From Mesorhizobium tamadayense (lineage in GTDB: Bacteria > Pseudomonadota > Alphaproteobacteria > Rhizobiales > Rhizobiaceae), in the NCBI RefSeq assembly GCF_003863365.1, contig NZ_RQXT01000058.1, positions 1 to 43,613 on the forward strand: a DNA stretch of 43,613 bases, in the 5' to 3' direction. Positions 34,271 to 42,014 of the stretch are shown here, piece by piece. The position numbers were made by a program, and so were the translations under genes. How positions within the stretch are numbered: the first letter of the stretch is position 1; each line of letters begins with the position of its first letter. The notes under the pieces were generated by a model. It was not told the DNA's origin, ran no database searches, and saw nothing but the letters and a program-made list of their open reading frames with translations.

Positions 34271-34319
34271 TCCAGGCCGGCCTCCGCCAGCTATGTGGGA
34301 GCGCTGCGGCCGGCCTGGA
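34271..34319. repeat. subterminal inverted repeat
   Basis: TCCAGGCCGGCC at 34271-34282 and GGCCGGCCTGGA at 34308-34319, perfect 12-bp arms 25 nt apart, between the first recombinase and the right end. It could be an operator for the recombinase operon, an accessory recombinase site, or a hairpin in the leader. Confidence 0.7.
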
Positions 34320-34376
34320 CAACGCCTCCGTCAGTCCTGTTGCATCGACGCCAGCAAGACACTGAGAGTCGGTGCA

Positions 34377-34389
34377 GACTGTCAAGATA
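34377..34389 (-). repeat. right inverted arm of the element
   Basis: Minus strand TATCTTGACAGTC, one mismatch from the left arm. It begins one base after the split Ala codon of ardC. Brought together in a circle, the arms would flank an 8-nt spacer (TGTCGCCT), the normal geometry of a tyrosine-recombinase core site. Confidence 0.6.
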
Positions 34390-34390
34390 A

Positions 34391-35086
34391 GGCAATGATC
34401 TCCTCCATGGCATAGGCCTCGGAGCCGAACCGTCCGGATAGATCGCGATCAAGTCGATGTTTGGCTGCTGTGGCATGGAGCCCTTCATGAAAAAGCACAC
34501 TATAATGAGACGCAGCATCCCTGAATAAACTGAAACTTGGGACATGCACCCGATCAGCCGATGGCAAATAATAGGCTTCATTGCCGCCATAGACGGTGTT
34601 GATGCCAAGGTTGGCGTAGAAAGCATCGGCATGGGCGACGCGTTCTTCTTCTGAGTACGCAGCAATAGGTTCCGGCTCGTAGCCGCCGACCTGCGCGCAG
34701 TTGAACACGGAGTAGCCGCGAGCAAAGAAGCGGCGGCGCTCCGCTCCATCATCCGAACCGCTGTCATCCTCGTCACTGTCACCGCCGATCTGCTTCCAGA
34801 AAACGACCGTCGTGGAGCGCTCGCCTTTGCGCACCTGAGCGCCAAGCGCCTGCCACTGCCGATAGGTTCCCCAGAGGCCTGTCGGATACGCGGCGCTTTG
34901 CGCAGCGACCCACAAGGCGAGTGGTACGCCCCGATAGGCCTTACCGGAGGCGACGTTGACCGGCCGCGCCGTCGCGGAGCCGTTGTGGTGCCAAGGCATG
35001 ACATACTCGTCGGCGCCGGCTTCGATAGCCGCAACAATCTCGGCTGTTATGCGGGCGTAGACGTCCGCGCGATCGAGAGAAGCCAT
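34391..35086 (-). pseudogene. ardC (copy C), 5' part, split by the inserted element
   Basis: 232 codons from the ATG at 35086 (GGGAGGG upstream). N-terminal ssDNA-binding domain (VYARITAEIVAAIEAGADEY, WGTYRQWQALGAQVRKGERSTTVVFWK) and zincin motif HEGLH in FHEGLHATAAKHRLDRD. It runs through SEAYAMEEIIA and then into element sequence and a stop after two codons. The rest of the gene is at 27059-27265. The residues up to the split are close to ardC copy B. Confidence 0.88.
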
Positions 35087-35088
35087 CG

Positions 35089-35808
35089 TCAGGCCCTCCC
35101 TGCGGCAGGCACCGCACCAAGGAGGACACTTGAGATGAAACCTAACTCGTGAAAGCAGGTCCGGTAATAGTCGATTTGATGGAAGAATGCCGGCTGCGGC
35201 GGCACCTGGATGGTGTCGCTGCTCGGCATGTAGAAAGCGCGATCACCACCGATCCGGAAATCCGCGCCGCTTGAGCGAATAAGCGCCTCCGCCTGCGGGA
35301 CGATTTGGCGCGCGGGCAGCGGCTCGGCGGCGGCATGGAGATATTCGGGCAGGTTATCGCACTGGGCGACATTGAAGACGGTAAAGCGCTTCAAGAACGG
35401 CACCGTCTGCGGTTGGTCGCCGTCGGTCTTGGCGCGTTCCTTTTCGTCTTTGGGAACAAATCGGTCGGCGTGAACGATGGTCGTGCCGCGCTCGCCCTTC
35501 CTGACGTTGCCGCCAAGGGCAAGCGCCTGCCGGAAGGTGAGCCAGTTCTGGCTCGGGTATGAGCGCTCGATCACCGCGCCCCACAGGATGAGGATGTTGA
35601 TGCCGGAATAGCGGCGCTGGGTGGCCGCATTCTTCGGCAGGCCAAGGCTGGCCTTTGCCCTGCCCCACGGCTTGACCCACGGCACGGTGCCGCGCTCCAG
35701 TTCGGCAATGATACGGTCGGTGATTTCCTGATAAAGGCTGGCGCCGGGGCCCCCGCCCTTCCCTGCGCCAGCCTGTCCGCTGCCGGAACGCTTGTTGTTT
35801 GCACGCAT
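35089..35808 (-). pseudogene. ardC (copy A), truncated at the zinc motif
   Basis: The ATG at 35808 follows GGAGGACG. A basic N-terminal tail precedes the ArdC domain (ASLYQEITDRIIAELERGTVPWVKPWG, YSGINILILWGA, NWLTFRQALALGGNVRKGERGT). The second domain reaches YYRTCFHEL, where HELGH should follow, and instead runs into about 20 unrelated codons. The last 70-80 residues, with part of the zinc site, are missing. It belongs to a different ArdC subgroup from copies B and C. The truncation abuts copy C's ribosome site, so an unequal exchange between tandem ardC genes is likely. Confidence 0.8.
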
Positions 35809-35892
35809 GGTTTCGTCCTCCGCTCGTCAATCGCGCGCCCTCCCCGGAAGATCCCATGGGCGGTGGAGGCAGCGCTCGATCCCGATCTCGCG

Positions 35893-36068
35893 TGCCTGCC
35901 CCCGTGAGTGGGGTGGGCGGCAGAACGCGACTGGCTTGGCCCGCTGAACGAGGCAGGCCGCACCCGAAGGGCCGGAACGGAGTGGAGGATGTGAGCGGAG
36001 CGAACATTGCGGCCTGCCGCAGCGGGCCTAGAAAGGAGCGTCGCCCACCCCGCGAGCGGGGGCAGGCA
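35893..36068 (-). promoter_or_regulatory. structured leader element upstream of ardC copy A
   Basis: Long imperfect inverted arms (TGCCTGCCCCCGTGAGTGGG at 35893 onward; its counterpart ends GAGCGGGGGCAGGCA at 36068) enclose about 120 nt. In the minus orientation the core reads CGCTCACATCCTCCACTCC then GTTCCGGCCCTTCGGGTGCGG, followed by AGCGGGCC that can pair with GGCCCGCT upstream. It sits 85-260 nt before the ardC start. Confidence 0.5.
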
Positions 36069-36162
36069 ACAACCAAAACCACATCGCGAAGCGATGACTG
36101 CAGCTGCGATCAACTCGCTTTGGCGGCGTATTGCTCATGAACAACTTGGAGGGATAGAACAC

Positions 36163-37335
36163 ATGAAAGCTGAAAACGTGACTGAGATTGAAACCGATGT
36201 GGTCCATACGACACTCGGCGCTATCTTCCTGTCCCTGGAACTCAGTCGCTCGAGCTGGTTGGTGACAAGCTTGTTGCCGTGCAACGGAGAGAAGATGTCA
36301 AAGCGCGTCGTCAAGGCAGGCGATACGGCCGGATTGTTCGACCTTATCAGCCAGTTGAAGTCGACGGTTCGGCGCAGAACGGGCCGTGACGTGCCGGTGA
36401 TCGCAATCCAGGAGGCTGGCCTGGACGGCTTCTGGATACATCGGATCCTTGAGCGTGACGGTATCGAAAGCCATGTGGTTGATGCAGCATCCATTGCCAC
36501 GTCACGCAGGAAGCGCCGGACGAAGACGGACAAGCTGGATGGCGAGACCCTGCTTCGCGCCCTGCTTGCCTACAAGCGCGGCGAGCCGCGGGTATGCGCC
36601 ATGGTGGTTCCGCCATCGCCCGAGCAAGAGGACCGAAAGCGCAACAGCCGTGAGCGACGCGCTCTCATAGCGGAGCGGATCAAGATCGTGAACCGGGTCA
36701 AGGGGCTCTTGTTCTCGCAGGGCATCGTTGGATTTGAGCCGCTGAAGCGGGACCGCCGCACTCGACTGGAAGAACTTAGGACCGGAGACGGTCGTGAACT
36801 ACCGTCGAATCTCAAAGCGGAGATTGTCCGTGCACTGGACCGGATCGAGCTCGTGCTTCGGCAAATCAAGGACGTGGAAGCAGCGCGTGACGAAGTGGCT
36901 CGCAATGAATGCGACCCATCAAAAGTCGCCAATGGAATGTCGATGCTCAAGCAACTGCGCGGCGTGGGAGCGGACTTTGCCGAGGTGCTTTGGTCCGAGG
37001 GTCTGTATCGCGAATTTGCGAATCGAAGGCAGCTCGCCTCCTATGCCGGTCTGACGCCGACACCGTGGCAAAGCGGATCGATCAGCCGGGAACAGGGCGT
37101 ATCGAAAGCGGGCAATCCGAGGCTGAGGACCGTGATGGTGCAATTGTCGTGGTTCTGGCTTTTGCATCAACCTCGATCGGCTTTAGCACAATGGTTCCAG
37201 GAGAGGGTCGCGCTCGACGGTGGCAGGCGCCGGAAGCCGGCCATTATTGCGCTCGCGAGAAAACTTCTGATCGCGCTATGGAAGTATGTTCATCATGGTG
37301 CTGTCATTGAGGGCGCTGTCATGAAGCCGGCATGA
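36163..37335 (+). CDS. IS110-family transposase (DEDD recombinase)
   Basis: 390 residues; GGAGGG precedes the ATG at 36163, and in-frame upstream codons lack support. The N-terminal RuvC-like DEDD domain contains IQEAGLDGFWIHRIL and the TDKLDGETLL motif. The C-terminal transposase_20 domain holds LKQLRGVGADFAEVL, RRQLASYAGLTPTPWQSG and KAGNPRLRTVMVQLSW, with the Ser of the SG motif likely part of the active site. The gene appears intact. IS110 elements use a bridge RNA encoded in their noncoding end; the 36069-36162 stretch could carry part of one, but element ends were not located. It sits between ardC copy A's leader and the 37609 element. Confidence 0.9.
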   Translation: MKAENVTEIETDVVHTTLGAIFLSLELSRSSWLVTSLLPCNGEKMSKRVVKAGDTAGLFDLISQLKSTVRRRTGRDVPVIAIQEAGLDGFWIHRILERDGIESHVVDAASIATSRRKRRTKTDKLDGETLLRALLAYKRGEPRVCAMVVPPSPEQEDRKRNSRERRALIAERIKIVNRVKGLLFSQGIVGFEPLKRDRRTRLEELRTGDGRELPSNLKAEIVRALDRIELVLRQIKDVEAARDEVARNECDPSKVANGMSMLKQLRGVGADFAEVLWSEGLYREFANRRQLASYAGLTPTPWQSGSISREQGVSKAGNPRLRTVMVQLSWFWLLHQPRSALAQWFQERVALDGGRRRKPAIIALARKLLIALWKYVHHGAVIEGAVMKPA

Positions 37336-37608
37336 TCAACGTACTCTTTTCCATCCGCCGGGATTGATCGCTCCCGGCTGATCCTGGGCGAACGAACCTC
37401 CCACCCCACTTGGCCTAAAATGCCGTCCGGAAGATTGGTCGCGTTCCCCTGAGCCTTACCGACGAAAGCGGGATGTTGGTGCAGCTGCCACAGCGCAGCG
37501 ACCGTATGTGAGTTTGGACCGGTGTTATCGCCGCGCCAAGACGACAGGCTCGGACCTAGGATCACAACGCATTGAGGTAGATATGCGAAGACAGCCTTGA
37601 CGACAAAG
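37336..37608 (-). other. possible remnant of an unknown gene next to IS110
   Basis: The minus strand has a coding-like frame (HGDFVVKAVFAYLPQCVVILG, SLSSWRGDNTGPNSHTVAALWQ, LPDGILGQVGWEV) that starts without a clear ATG inside the leader-like element at 37609. I cannot assign a family. It may be a gene interrupted by the IS110 element, or chance. Confidence 0.2.
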
Positions 37609-37769
37609 TCCCCATGTGAGCGGGGTGGGCGGCGAACGCGACCGGAAAGGCCCGACGTCGAAGGCGGACCGCATCCGAAGGACCGGAACGAAGAGGAGGA
37701 CCCGGAGCGGCAAGCGGAGGGTTGCGGGAGGCCGCGGCGGGCCTAGAAGGGAGTGCCGCCCACCCTGCG
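37609..37769 (-). promoter_or_regulatory. structured leader-like element (second copy near IS110)
   Basis: Closely resembles the ardC copy A leader. It begins CCCCATGTGAGCGGGGTGGG and ends GGGCCTAGAAGGGAGTGCCG with CCCACCC, and in the minus orientation has the core CCGCTCCGGGTCCTCCTCTT then CGTTCCGGTCCTTCGGATGCGG. With the copy at 35893 it flanks the IS110 gene as an imperfect direct repeat. Confidence 0.5.
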
Positions 37770-37980
37770 CCACCCGGGAAGGCAACCGCAAAAGCGACGC
37801 CGGCCGACAGGCCGGCGACCGTCAGCAGCCGACAGGCTGCCCGCGTCAGGGGGCGAAGCCGGATGGCCGAGACCGCCTGAGCCTGGCGAAGAAAAGCGGG
37901 CTCGGTGCACGAGCACCCGGCGCGCGCCTTCAGGCGCGCGGGCGCTCACAACTGTCCGCTCGCGCAATCGTACGAGACGA

Positions 37981-38373
37981 TCACCAGGCCGCGTTCAAAA
38001 TGCCAATTTTACCGATGTGAAAGACCGAACCTTGACCCTTGAGCGCGCATCGGTGATCGCGCAGTGCGCGATTGCGTGCGATGGCGTTCGTAACGGCCGG
38101 GTCTTGCATGTCCCGCTTGAGCTGCTCAAGGTCGAACGCCTGATACTTTTCCTGTTTGCGCCAGGCGTGGGCCGCGTGCACGGCGAATTCGGAAGGGCTT
38201 GCTGGAATTGAAGGCTGCCGCCCGGCAAGGGCGGTAATTTGCAGTCGAGGAATGAGACCAACGCGACGTCTCCAAGATTGGGAGCCGGACTTCTGTCGTG
38301 ACAAGCTGGACGCCATCGTGAAGTACGCCGAGGCGGAAGACCCCCAATGGGATTTGTTGGTCTTCCTGTCCAT
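37981..38373 (-). CDS. hypothetical protein with structured leader
   Basis: A 130-residue frame of unknown family. The ATG at 38373 has an excellent ribosome site (CGGAGG, 8 nt), and the structured element at 38393-38569 lies immediately upstream, as for ardC and DUF736. The start reads MDRKTNKSHWGSSASAYF. The C-terminal half (HAWRKQEKYQAFDLEQLKRDM then AVTNAIARNRALRDH) is charged and helical. The middle is less coding-like, so a frameshift cannot be ruled out. Confidence 0.4.
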   Translation of the reverse strand: MDRKTNKSHWGSSASAYFTMASSLSRQKSGSQSWRRRVGLIPRLQITALAGRQPSIPASPSEFAVHAAHAWRKQEKYQAFDLEQLKRDMQDPAVTNAIARNRALRDHRCALKGQGSVFHIGKIGILNAAW

Positions 38374-38392
38374 TTGCCGAACCTCCGTTCGA

Positions 38393-38569
38393 GGCCGCGC
38401 CAACCGCGACCGTCACGAGGTCCGCCAGCGCAGGACCGCAGGTCCGCGAACCGGCAACCGGGGGAGACGTCGCTTGAGGGCCGCAACGTTAGTGGAGGAC
38501 GGCGAGCCGTTTAGCGGAACGAAGACCGGAGCAGGACCAACATTCGTGACGGCCGCGGTTGGCCCGGCC
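38393..38569 (-). promoter_or_regulatory. structured leader element with 26-bp inverted arms
   Basis: Arms at 38393-38418 (GGCCGCGCCAACCGCGACCG then TCACGA) and 38544-38569 are complementary at 24 of 26 positions. In the minus orientation the core is CGGCTCGCCGTCCTCCACT followed by AACGTTGCGGCCCT, the same motif as in the other four elements. It ends 20 nt before the start codon of the gene at 37981-38373. Confidence 0.55.
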
Positions 38570-38799
38570 GCACGAGGTGGTCTTCCTACTTTTCTCATCT
38601 ATTGAGCACGGGCTTCAATGCATCAGTCGTCGATCAGCCATCAGGCTTGGTCCCAGACCCGTCTGCCGGATTTCCTTCATCAGCACCCTGCGATGAGCAC
38701 GAATATTCCAAGCGCAAATTTTGGAGAGGGAACCCTCACCGTTCTTGCATAGCTGCACTGCACAAAATGTGTTTGCGCATCGCACAACTTTTAGCCATG

Positions 38800-38917
38800 A
38801 AGGCTACAGCTGATGCACACGATGGTTTCCTCCCATTCCATCGTATCAGCTGTTCCCCTCTGGAGGTTTTAACCTTCACACCTAAAGGGCCTCGGTTTTC
38901 CGACGGCCCTATTTTTT
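38800..38917 (+). ncRNA. candidate small RNA ending in an intrinsic terminator
   Basis: No coding sequence on this strand is convincing, yet the stretch ends in a strong terminator (38886-38917). Upstream lie C-rich anti-Shine-Dalgarno-like strings (TTTCCTCCCATT and GTTCCCCTCTGG) typical of trans-acting alphaproteobacterial sRNAs. The 5' end and promoter are not determined. Confidence 0.35.
38886..38917 (+). terminator. Rho-independent terminator
   Basis: AGGGCCTCGG - TTTT - CCGACGGCCCT forms a 10-bp stem with one bulged base and a 4-nt loop, followed by ATTTTTT. It is the clearest intrinsic terminator in the window and serves no annotated plus-strand gene. Confidence 0.75.
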
Positions 38918-38993
38918 GGCTTCCCAACGTCGTTACCTTCGTCACTGTGCGGAAAGCGCCGCGATCGCCGCTTCAGCCCTCAGGCTTTGAGTG

Positions 38994-39266
38994 TCATTTT
39001 TCCCTGGCGCAATCGATCCCTCCCGACAAGAGTCTGACCTTTGCCAGCCTTCTGCGGGCAAGCGTTCGCGCCAACAGTTCAAAGCCGCGTCCGTAAGATT
39101 CAACAAGGAAAGACAGCGTCATCAGATCGAGGAGAAAGTCGTCGATCGCATGTGTGAGCGCATTAGACCTTTGTTCGAATTGAAGCAGCAAGGCGCGCGC
39201 CTCTTCGATCGCAGCTCGGCAATCGTCTGCTGCTATCAGCACGTCAATCCTGTCAAGGATCTGCAA
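38994..39266 (-). CDS. small helical protein of unknown function
   Basis: A 90-residue frame with a TTG start at 39266; GTGAGGA lies just upstream and a stop precedes it in frame. The sequence (AADDCRAAIEEARALLLQFEQRS, DDFLLDLMTLSFLVESYGRGFELLA) looks like a regular helical bundle and is convincingly coding. It resembles small rhizobial island proteins of unknown role in general style only. Confidence 0.45.
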   Translation of the reverse strand: MQILDRIDVLIAADDCRAAIEEARALLLQFEQRSNALTHAIDDFLLDLMTLSFLVESYGRGFELLARTLARRRLAKVRLLSGGIDCAREK

Positions 39267-39326
39267 GCGTCCTCACTCTCCCCAAGCCACACTCAGCGCA
39301 TCGGAATGCATCTGGTGAGTGAGTCT

Positions 39327-39816
39327 TCACTGAAAGAACATGGTCCATCTCGCGAAAAAGACATCGCTCAGGAAACGCCCGTTAATGAAGCATGGTGCGC
39401 CAAACGACAAGCAAGAATCCAGGCTCCTCCAAGGTGACGTCTTCGAAGGCGAAAGCCGGCTCGCGTCATCGGCCGCAAAACACTGGTCAGAATTCCATCG
39501 TTGCGCGAACGCGTCGCCACTTGGCGAAACGTCTAAATGCTCTCCGACGGCGACGAGATGCTTTACGATCGTCGAATACACCGGCTTGTCGTCGAACGCG
39601 AGCCAGCCGGCTTTACGCTCATGGCGTAGCGCGGAAACCGCAGCTGTGTCGGCACGCCTTCATCAATTTGAACGGGAGATGCTGAATTGGCGAAGCAAGT
39701 ATGAGGGAGTGCCACGGCCTACGTCCGAAGGGGCATGAAAGGTCGGCGACACAACCGATGAAGGCGGCCTGATCGGCCCTACCACACACCTCCCAGGCGA
39801 ACTGGACTTGCGCCAT
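39327..39816 (-). pseudogene. degraded gene of unknown function
   Basis: An ATG at 39816 starts MAQVQFAWEVCGRADQAAFIG and stays open to about 39655. A neighbouring frame then continues RADTAAVSALRHERKAGWLAF, DDKPVYSTIVKHLVAVGEHLDV and AFAQRWNSDQCF to a stop at 39327. The second part is strongly coding-like but has no start codon of its own, so one frameshift probably splits a protein of about 160 residues. I do not recognise the family. Confidence 0.35.
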
Positions 39817-39849
39817 GCATCGCTACCGGGATTTTCTCGACGAAAAAAA

Positions 39850-40047
39850 CTATCGCGCCGGTTGTTTCCTGGCATATGTAGCGATGGCGAAGAGGAAAGC
39901 CAAAGCGGCGGAGTCACACACCGTTCGAGACGGCCCTCTTGCGAACAGTACGGCATCGGCAATCGGGAGTGACAGGCCATACTTTTTGGCGAAGGAGGTA
40001 AGCTCGTAAGCCTGATCGTTGATACGAATACTACGTTCGTAGTCCAT
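39850..40047 (-). CDS. small DUF3606-like protein
   Basis: A 65-residue protein. GGGAGGAA precedes two adjacent ATGs (40050 and 40047); the second has the better spacing. The segment AYELTSFAKKYGLSLPIADAV then RGPSRTVCDSAA recalls the short DUF3606 pattern (a Y-E-V-x-x-x-A-K-K-x-G start and a G-x-SR-x-x-x-x-x-AA end). It lies 44 nt after the gene at 40092-40301 on the same strand, a likely two-gene operon. Confidence 0.55.
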   Translation of the reverse strand: MDYERSIRINDQAYELTSFAKKYGLSLPIADAVLFARGPSRTVCDSAALAFLFAIATYARKQPAR

Positions 40048-40091
40048 CATTTCCTCCCGTATTCCCACCCTCCCTGTTTGGGCCACCATGA

Positions 40092-40301
40092 TTAGCTGCC
40101 TGTGCTCAGGTTCTTGTAAAGAGCATCTTCTTCGAAAATGCCCATACCAAATAGGTCCATAGCTCGGGCGGCCAGCTGCTCCGCTTCAGCAGAGCCTGCG
40201 CTGATTCCTCTTTCTTGGCAGATCCGATCATAGACCCGCTTCAACAGAGCGAGGTCGTCAGGGTAGGCTATGCCGCTAGCGGATTTTTCCGGATTGTTCA
40301 T
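40092..40301 (-). CDS. small conserved-looking rhizobial protein
   Basis: A 69-residue acidic helical protein with an excellent ribosome site (GGGAGGGAGCG before the ATG). LLKRVYDRICQERGI, SAEAEQLAARAMDLFGMGI and EEDALYKNL look like a small conserved protein family of rhizobia that I know only as hypothetical. It is the first gene of a probable pair with the gene at 39850-40047. Confidence 0.6.
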   Translation of the reverse strand: MNNPEKSASGIAYPDDLALLKRVYDRICQERGISAGSAEAEQLAARAMDLFGMGIFEEDALYKNLSTGS

Positions 40302-40634
40302 CGCTCCCTCCCTGTTTTAGGGCGGAAGCGCAATGGTCGCTTTCACCCGACGATGCCCATGGCTCGTTATTCGCCAATGTAGAGGTCGTACTCTTTTTGG
40401 TCAAAGGCATACAAACAAGTGAGGGTCGCTCGAAGAACCGTCGCGCGGGCAACGCCGTCCTCCACGCGTATCGCGTTTCGAAATGAACCAACGGCCGAAG
40501 AAACGCTGCGGCTGCAAGCGGGCCTAGAGAGGGGCAAGCCGATTAGCGTGATGCATTCGGCCGGGCGTTATGCGAGTTCAGCGTCGACATCTGTGGCAAC
40601 GCCAAGGCCAAAGGTCGCGTCGGCCGCGCATCAA

Positions 40635-40760
40635 ATGAAGATTTGGCTGCACCAACAGTTTGCGCCGCTCATGCAGCCCATCTTTCGTTCGATCTGGCTC
40701 GCAACGCAGGTTTCGAGTTTCGGTTGGTTGATGCAGACTGTCGCCATCTGCGTGACTGAC
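40635..40760 (+). pseudogene. MFS exporter N-terminal fragment, paralogue of the 11339 gene
   Basis: An ATG at 40635 begins MKIWLHQQFAPLMQPIFRSI then WLATQVSSFGWLMQTVAI, which is close to residues 18-48 of the intact exporter (FAPLENPTFRAIWTAAQVSS then LGWLMQTVAV). Similarity stops after the first helix, and the frame continues into unrelated sequence. A duplication or an independently acquired relative that was truncated. Confidence 0.7.
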
Positions 40761-40983
40761 GCGGACGAAACACCGGGATTGTTCAGCGGCGCAAAACCAC
40801 AACAGGCTGTTTCGCACCAGTGGTTTGTCGGCGATACAAAAGGCGAAGAGGCAGGACCAGCGTGTCGGAAGCGGACACTATGCGGGTGCTGTATGGATGT
40901 GGACAATGCGTGGGGGCGGGTGGACGAAGGTGTGCGATGGGCTTAGACGATGTTCGCAAATCCCCAAGTCCGACGAGAGCACC

Positions 40984-41412
40984 ATGAAGCAGCAGCGACC
41001 CTTTGTCGTCGAGTTCAAACAGAAGCGCGGCCTCGTGAAGCGGCCAGAGTCGATCTGGGCCGGCATCGACCTGGCCGTGATCGCGAACGATGTGGCGATA
41101 GCGAACACCAAAGGTGTGGTCGCTGAGGCGATGCCTCAGCCGATTGTTCCCAGCGAAGATGCTCGTTCTCAGCCCGTGCTCACCACCGCTAAAGCACTGT
41201 CCGACGCCAAGGACATGATCATGCCCGACGCATCGCTTCCCGAGCCGCCAGCGGTTGAGGTAGCGCCGGTTCCGGATGGATCGCACGCATCGCCTGGAGA
41301 CCGACGGACCCGTCGCAAGAAGCGGTGGCATAAAGATGTCCCTTTGCCGCGCGGTGAACGATGGAAGCGGCGCCTGCCGTGGGTGCTGCGCCAGAGCTGG
41401 GCCGAGCGGTAG
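40984..41412 (+). CDS. hypothetical basic protein
   Basis: 142 residues from the ATG at 40984 (MKQQRPFVVEFKQKRGLVKR). The first 40 residues are basic and resemble the start of a family of short rhizobial island proteins of unknown function (RPFVVE-x-KQKR then R-P-x-SIW-x-G-IDL). The centre is Pro/Ala/Val-rich and the C-terminus is strongly basic (DRRTRRKKRWHKDVPLPRGERWKRRLPW), suggesting nucleic-acid binding. The frame is also open upstream, but the 40984 start fits the similarity best. Confidence 0.5.
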   Translation: MKQQRPFVVEFKQKRGLVKRPESIWAGIDLAVIANDVAIANTKGVVAEAMPQPIVPSEDARSQPVLTTAKALSDAKDMIMPDASLPEPPAVEVAPVPDGSHASPGDRRTRRKKRWHKDVPLPRGERWKRRLPWVLRQSWAER

Positions 41413-42014
41413 ACCGATCGCGCCAGGATTGAAGCTACCCTTGTCGAACTGTCCACGACAAACCAAGAAAGCCAGCTGTTTCTGTGCTGGCGGAGCCTGG
41501 AACCGCAACAGCACGGAACTATGCCGCGTGCCATTTTTTGAGTTTGAACTCTTCATTGGCCCGCCCCGCTGATCGGCCTATTTCAATCGAAGCGACGCAG
41601 CCGCCGGTCCACAATCGCCATCGGGAGACCATTGATGACAAAGCGCGCGTCGGTGATTGGAGGCTCTTGTTTGTCGGGGGCCATTTGGTTCCCGCACTGC
41701 TCCACGACCAATTTCACGTCATGGGAATAAAGTCACGGTAGGCGCGGAACGATTGACGGCGGACCGTACCGATGGTGATCAGCTCTTTCAGATCGCTCAA
41801 AAGTTGCCCGGTTTTGACGTCATCATCGATAGTCTTCTTATAATTTCCAACGCAAAACCGCCTGGGATACCTTTTCCGCTTTCGAAATAGAGAGTTCGCG
41901 GGGGCACCTGGCACCGGATCAGTAGTGATTTGCTCGCCATAGACTGGGTTTCGATACCCTCATCACGCCCCATTTGAGGGGAATTTGGCCGCCAGGTAAG
42001 CAGCGCTGAGGTGG
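41413..42014. other. stretch without a recognisable gene
   Basis: Short frames on both strands, including one of 66 codons on minus (41714-41914, with DDVKTGQLLSDLKELITIGT), are the only candidates. None has a good ribosome site or a family I can name. Confidence 0.4.

Larger units (their letters stand above)
27266..34390 (-). mobile_element. three-recombinase element inserted in ardC (GInt-like)
   Basis: About 7.1 kb. Boundaries are set by the two halves of a split ardC (27265 and 34391). Near each end lie inverted 13-bp arms, TATCCTGACAGTC at 27273-27285 and its near-perfect complement GACTGTCAAGATA at 34377-34389 (12 of 13 match). Contents, in reading direction: three overlapping tyrosine recombinase genes, then an intact ardC (copy B) and a 338-bp tandem duplication. 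Trios of large, translationally coupled tyrosine recombinases define the GInt genomic islands (ginABC); Tn554 (tnpABC) is a more distant parallel. No ginD-like small gene is evident. Confidence 0.7.

Noticed and set aside
36069..36162. Definite IS110 bridge RNA
   Set aside because: IS110 family members encode such RNAs, but I could not define the element ends or fold the region, so I mention it only as a possibility.
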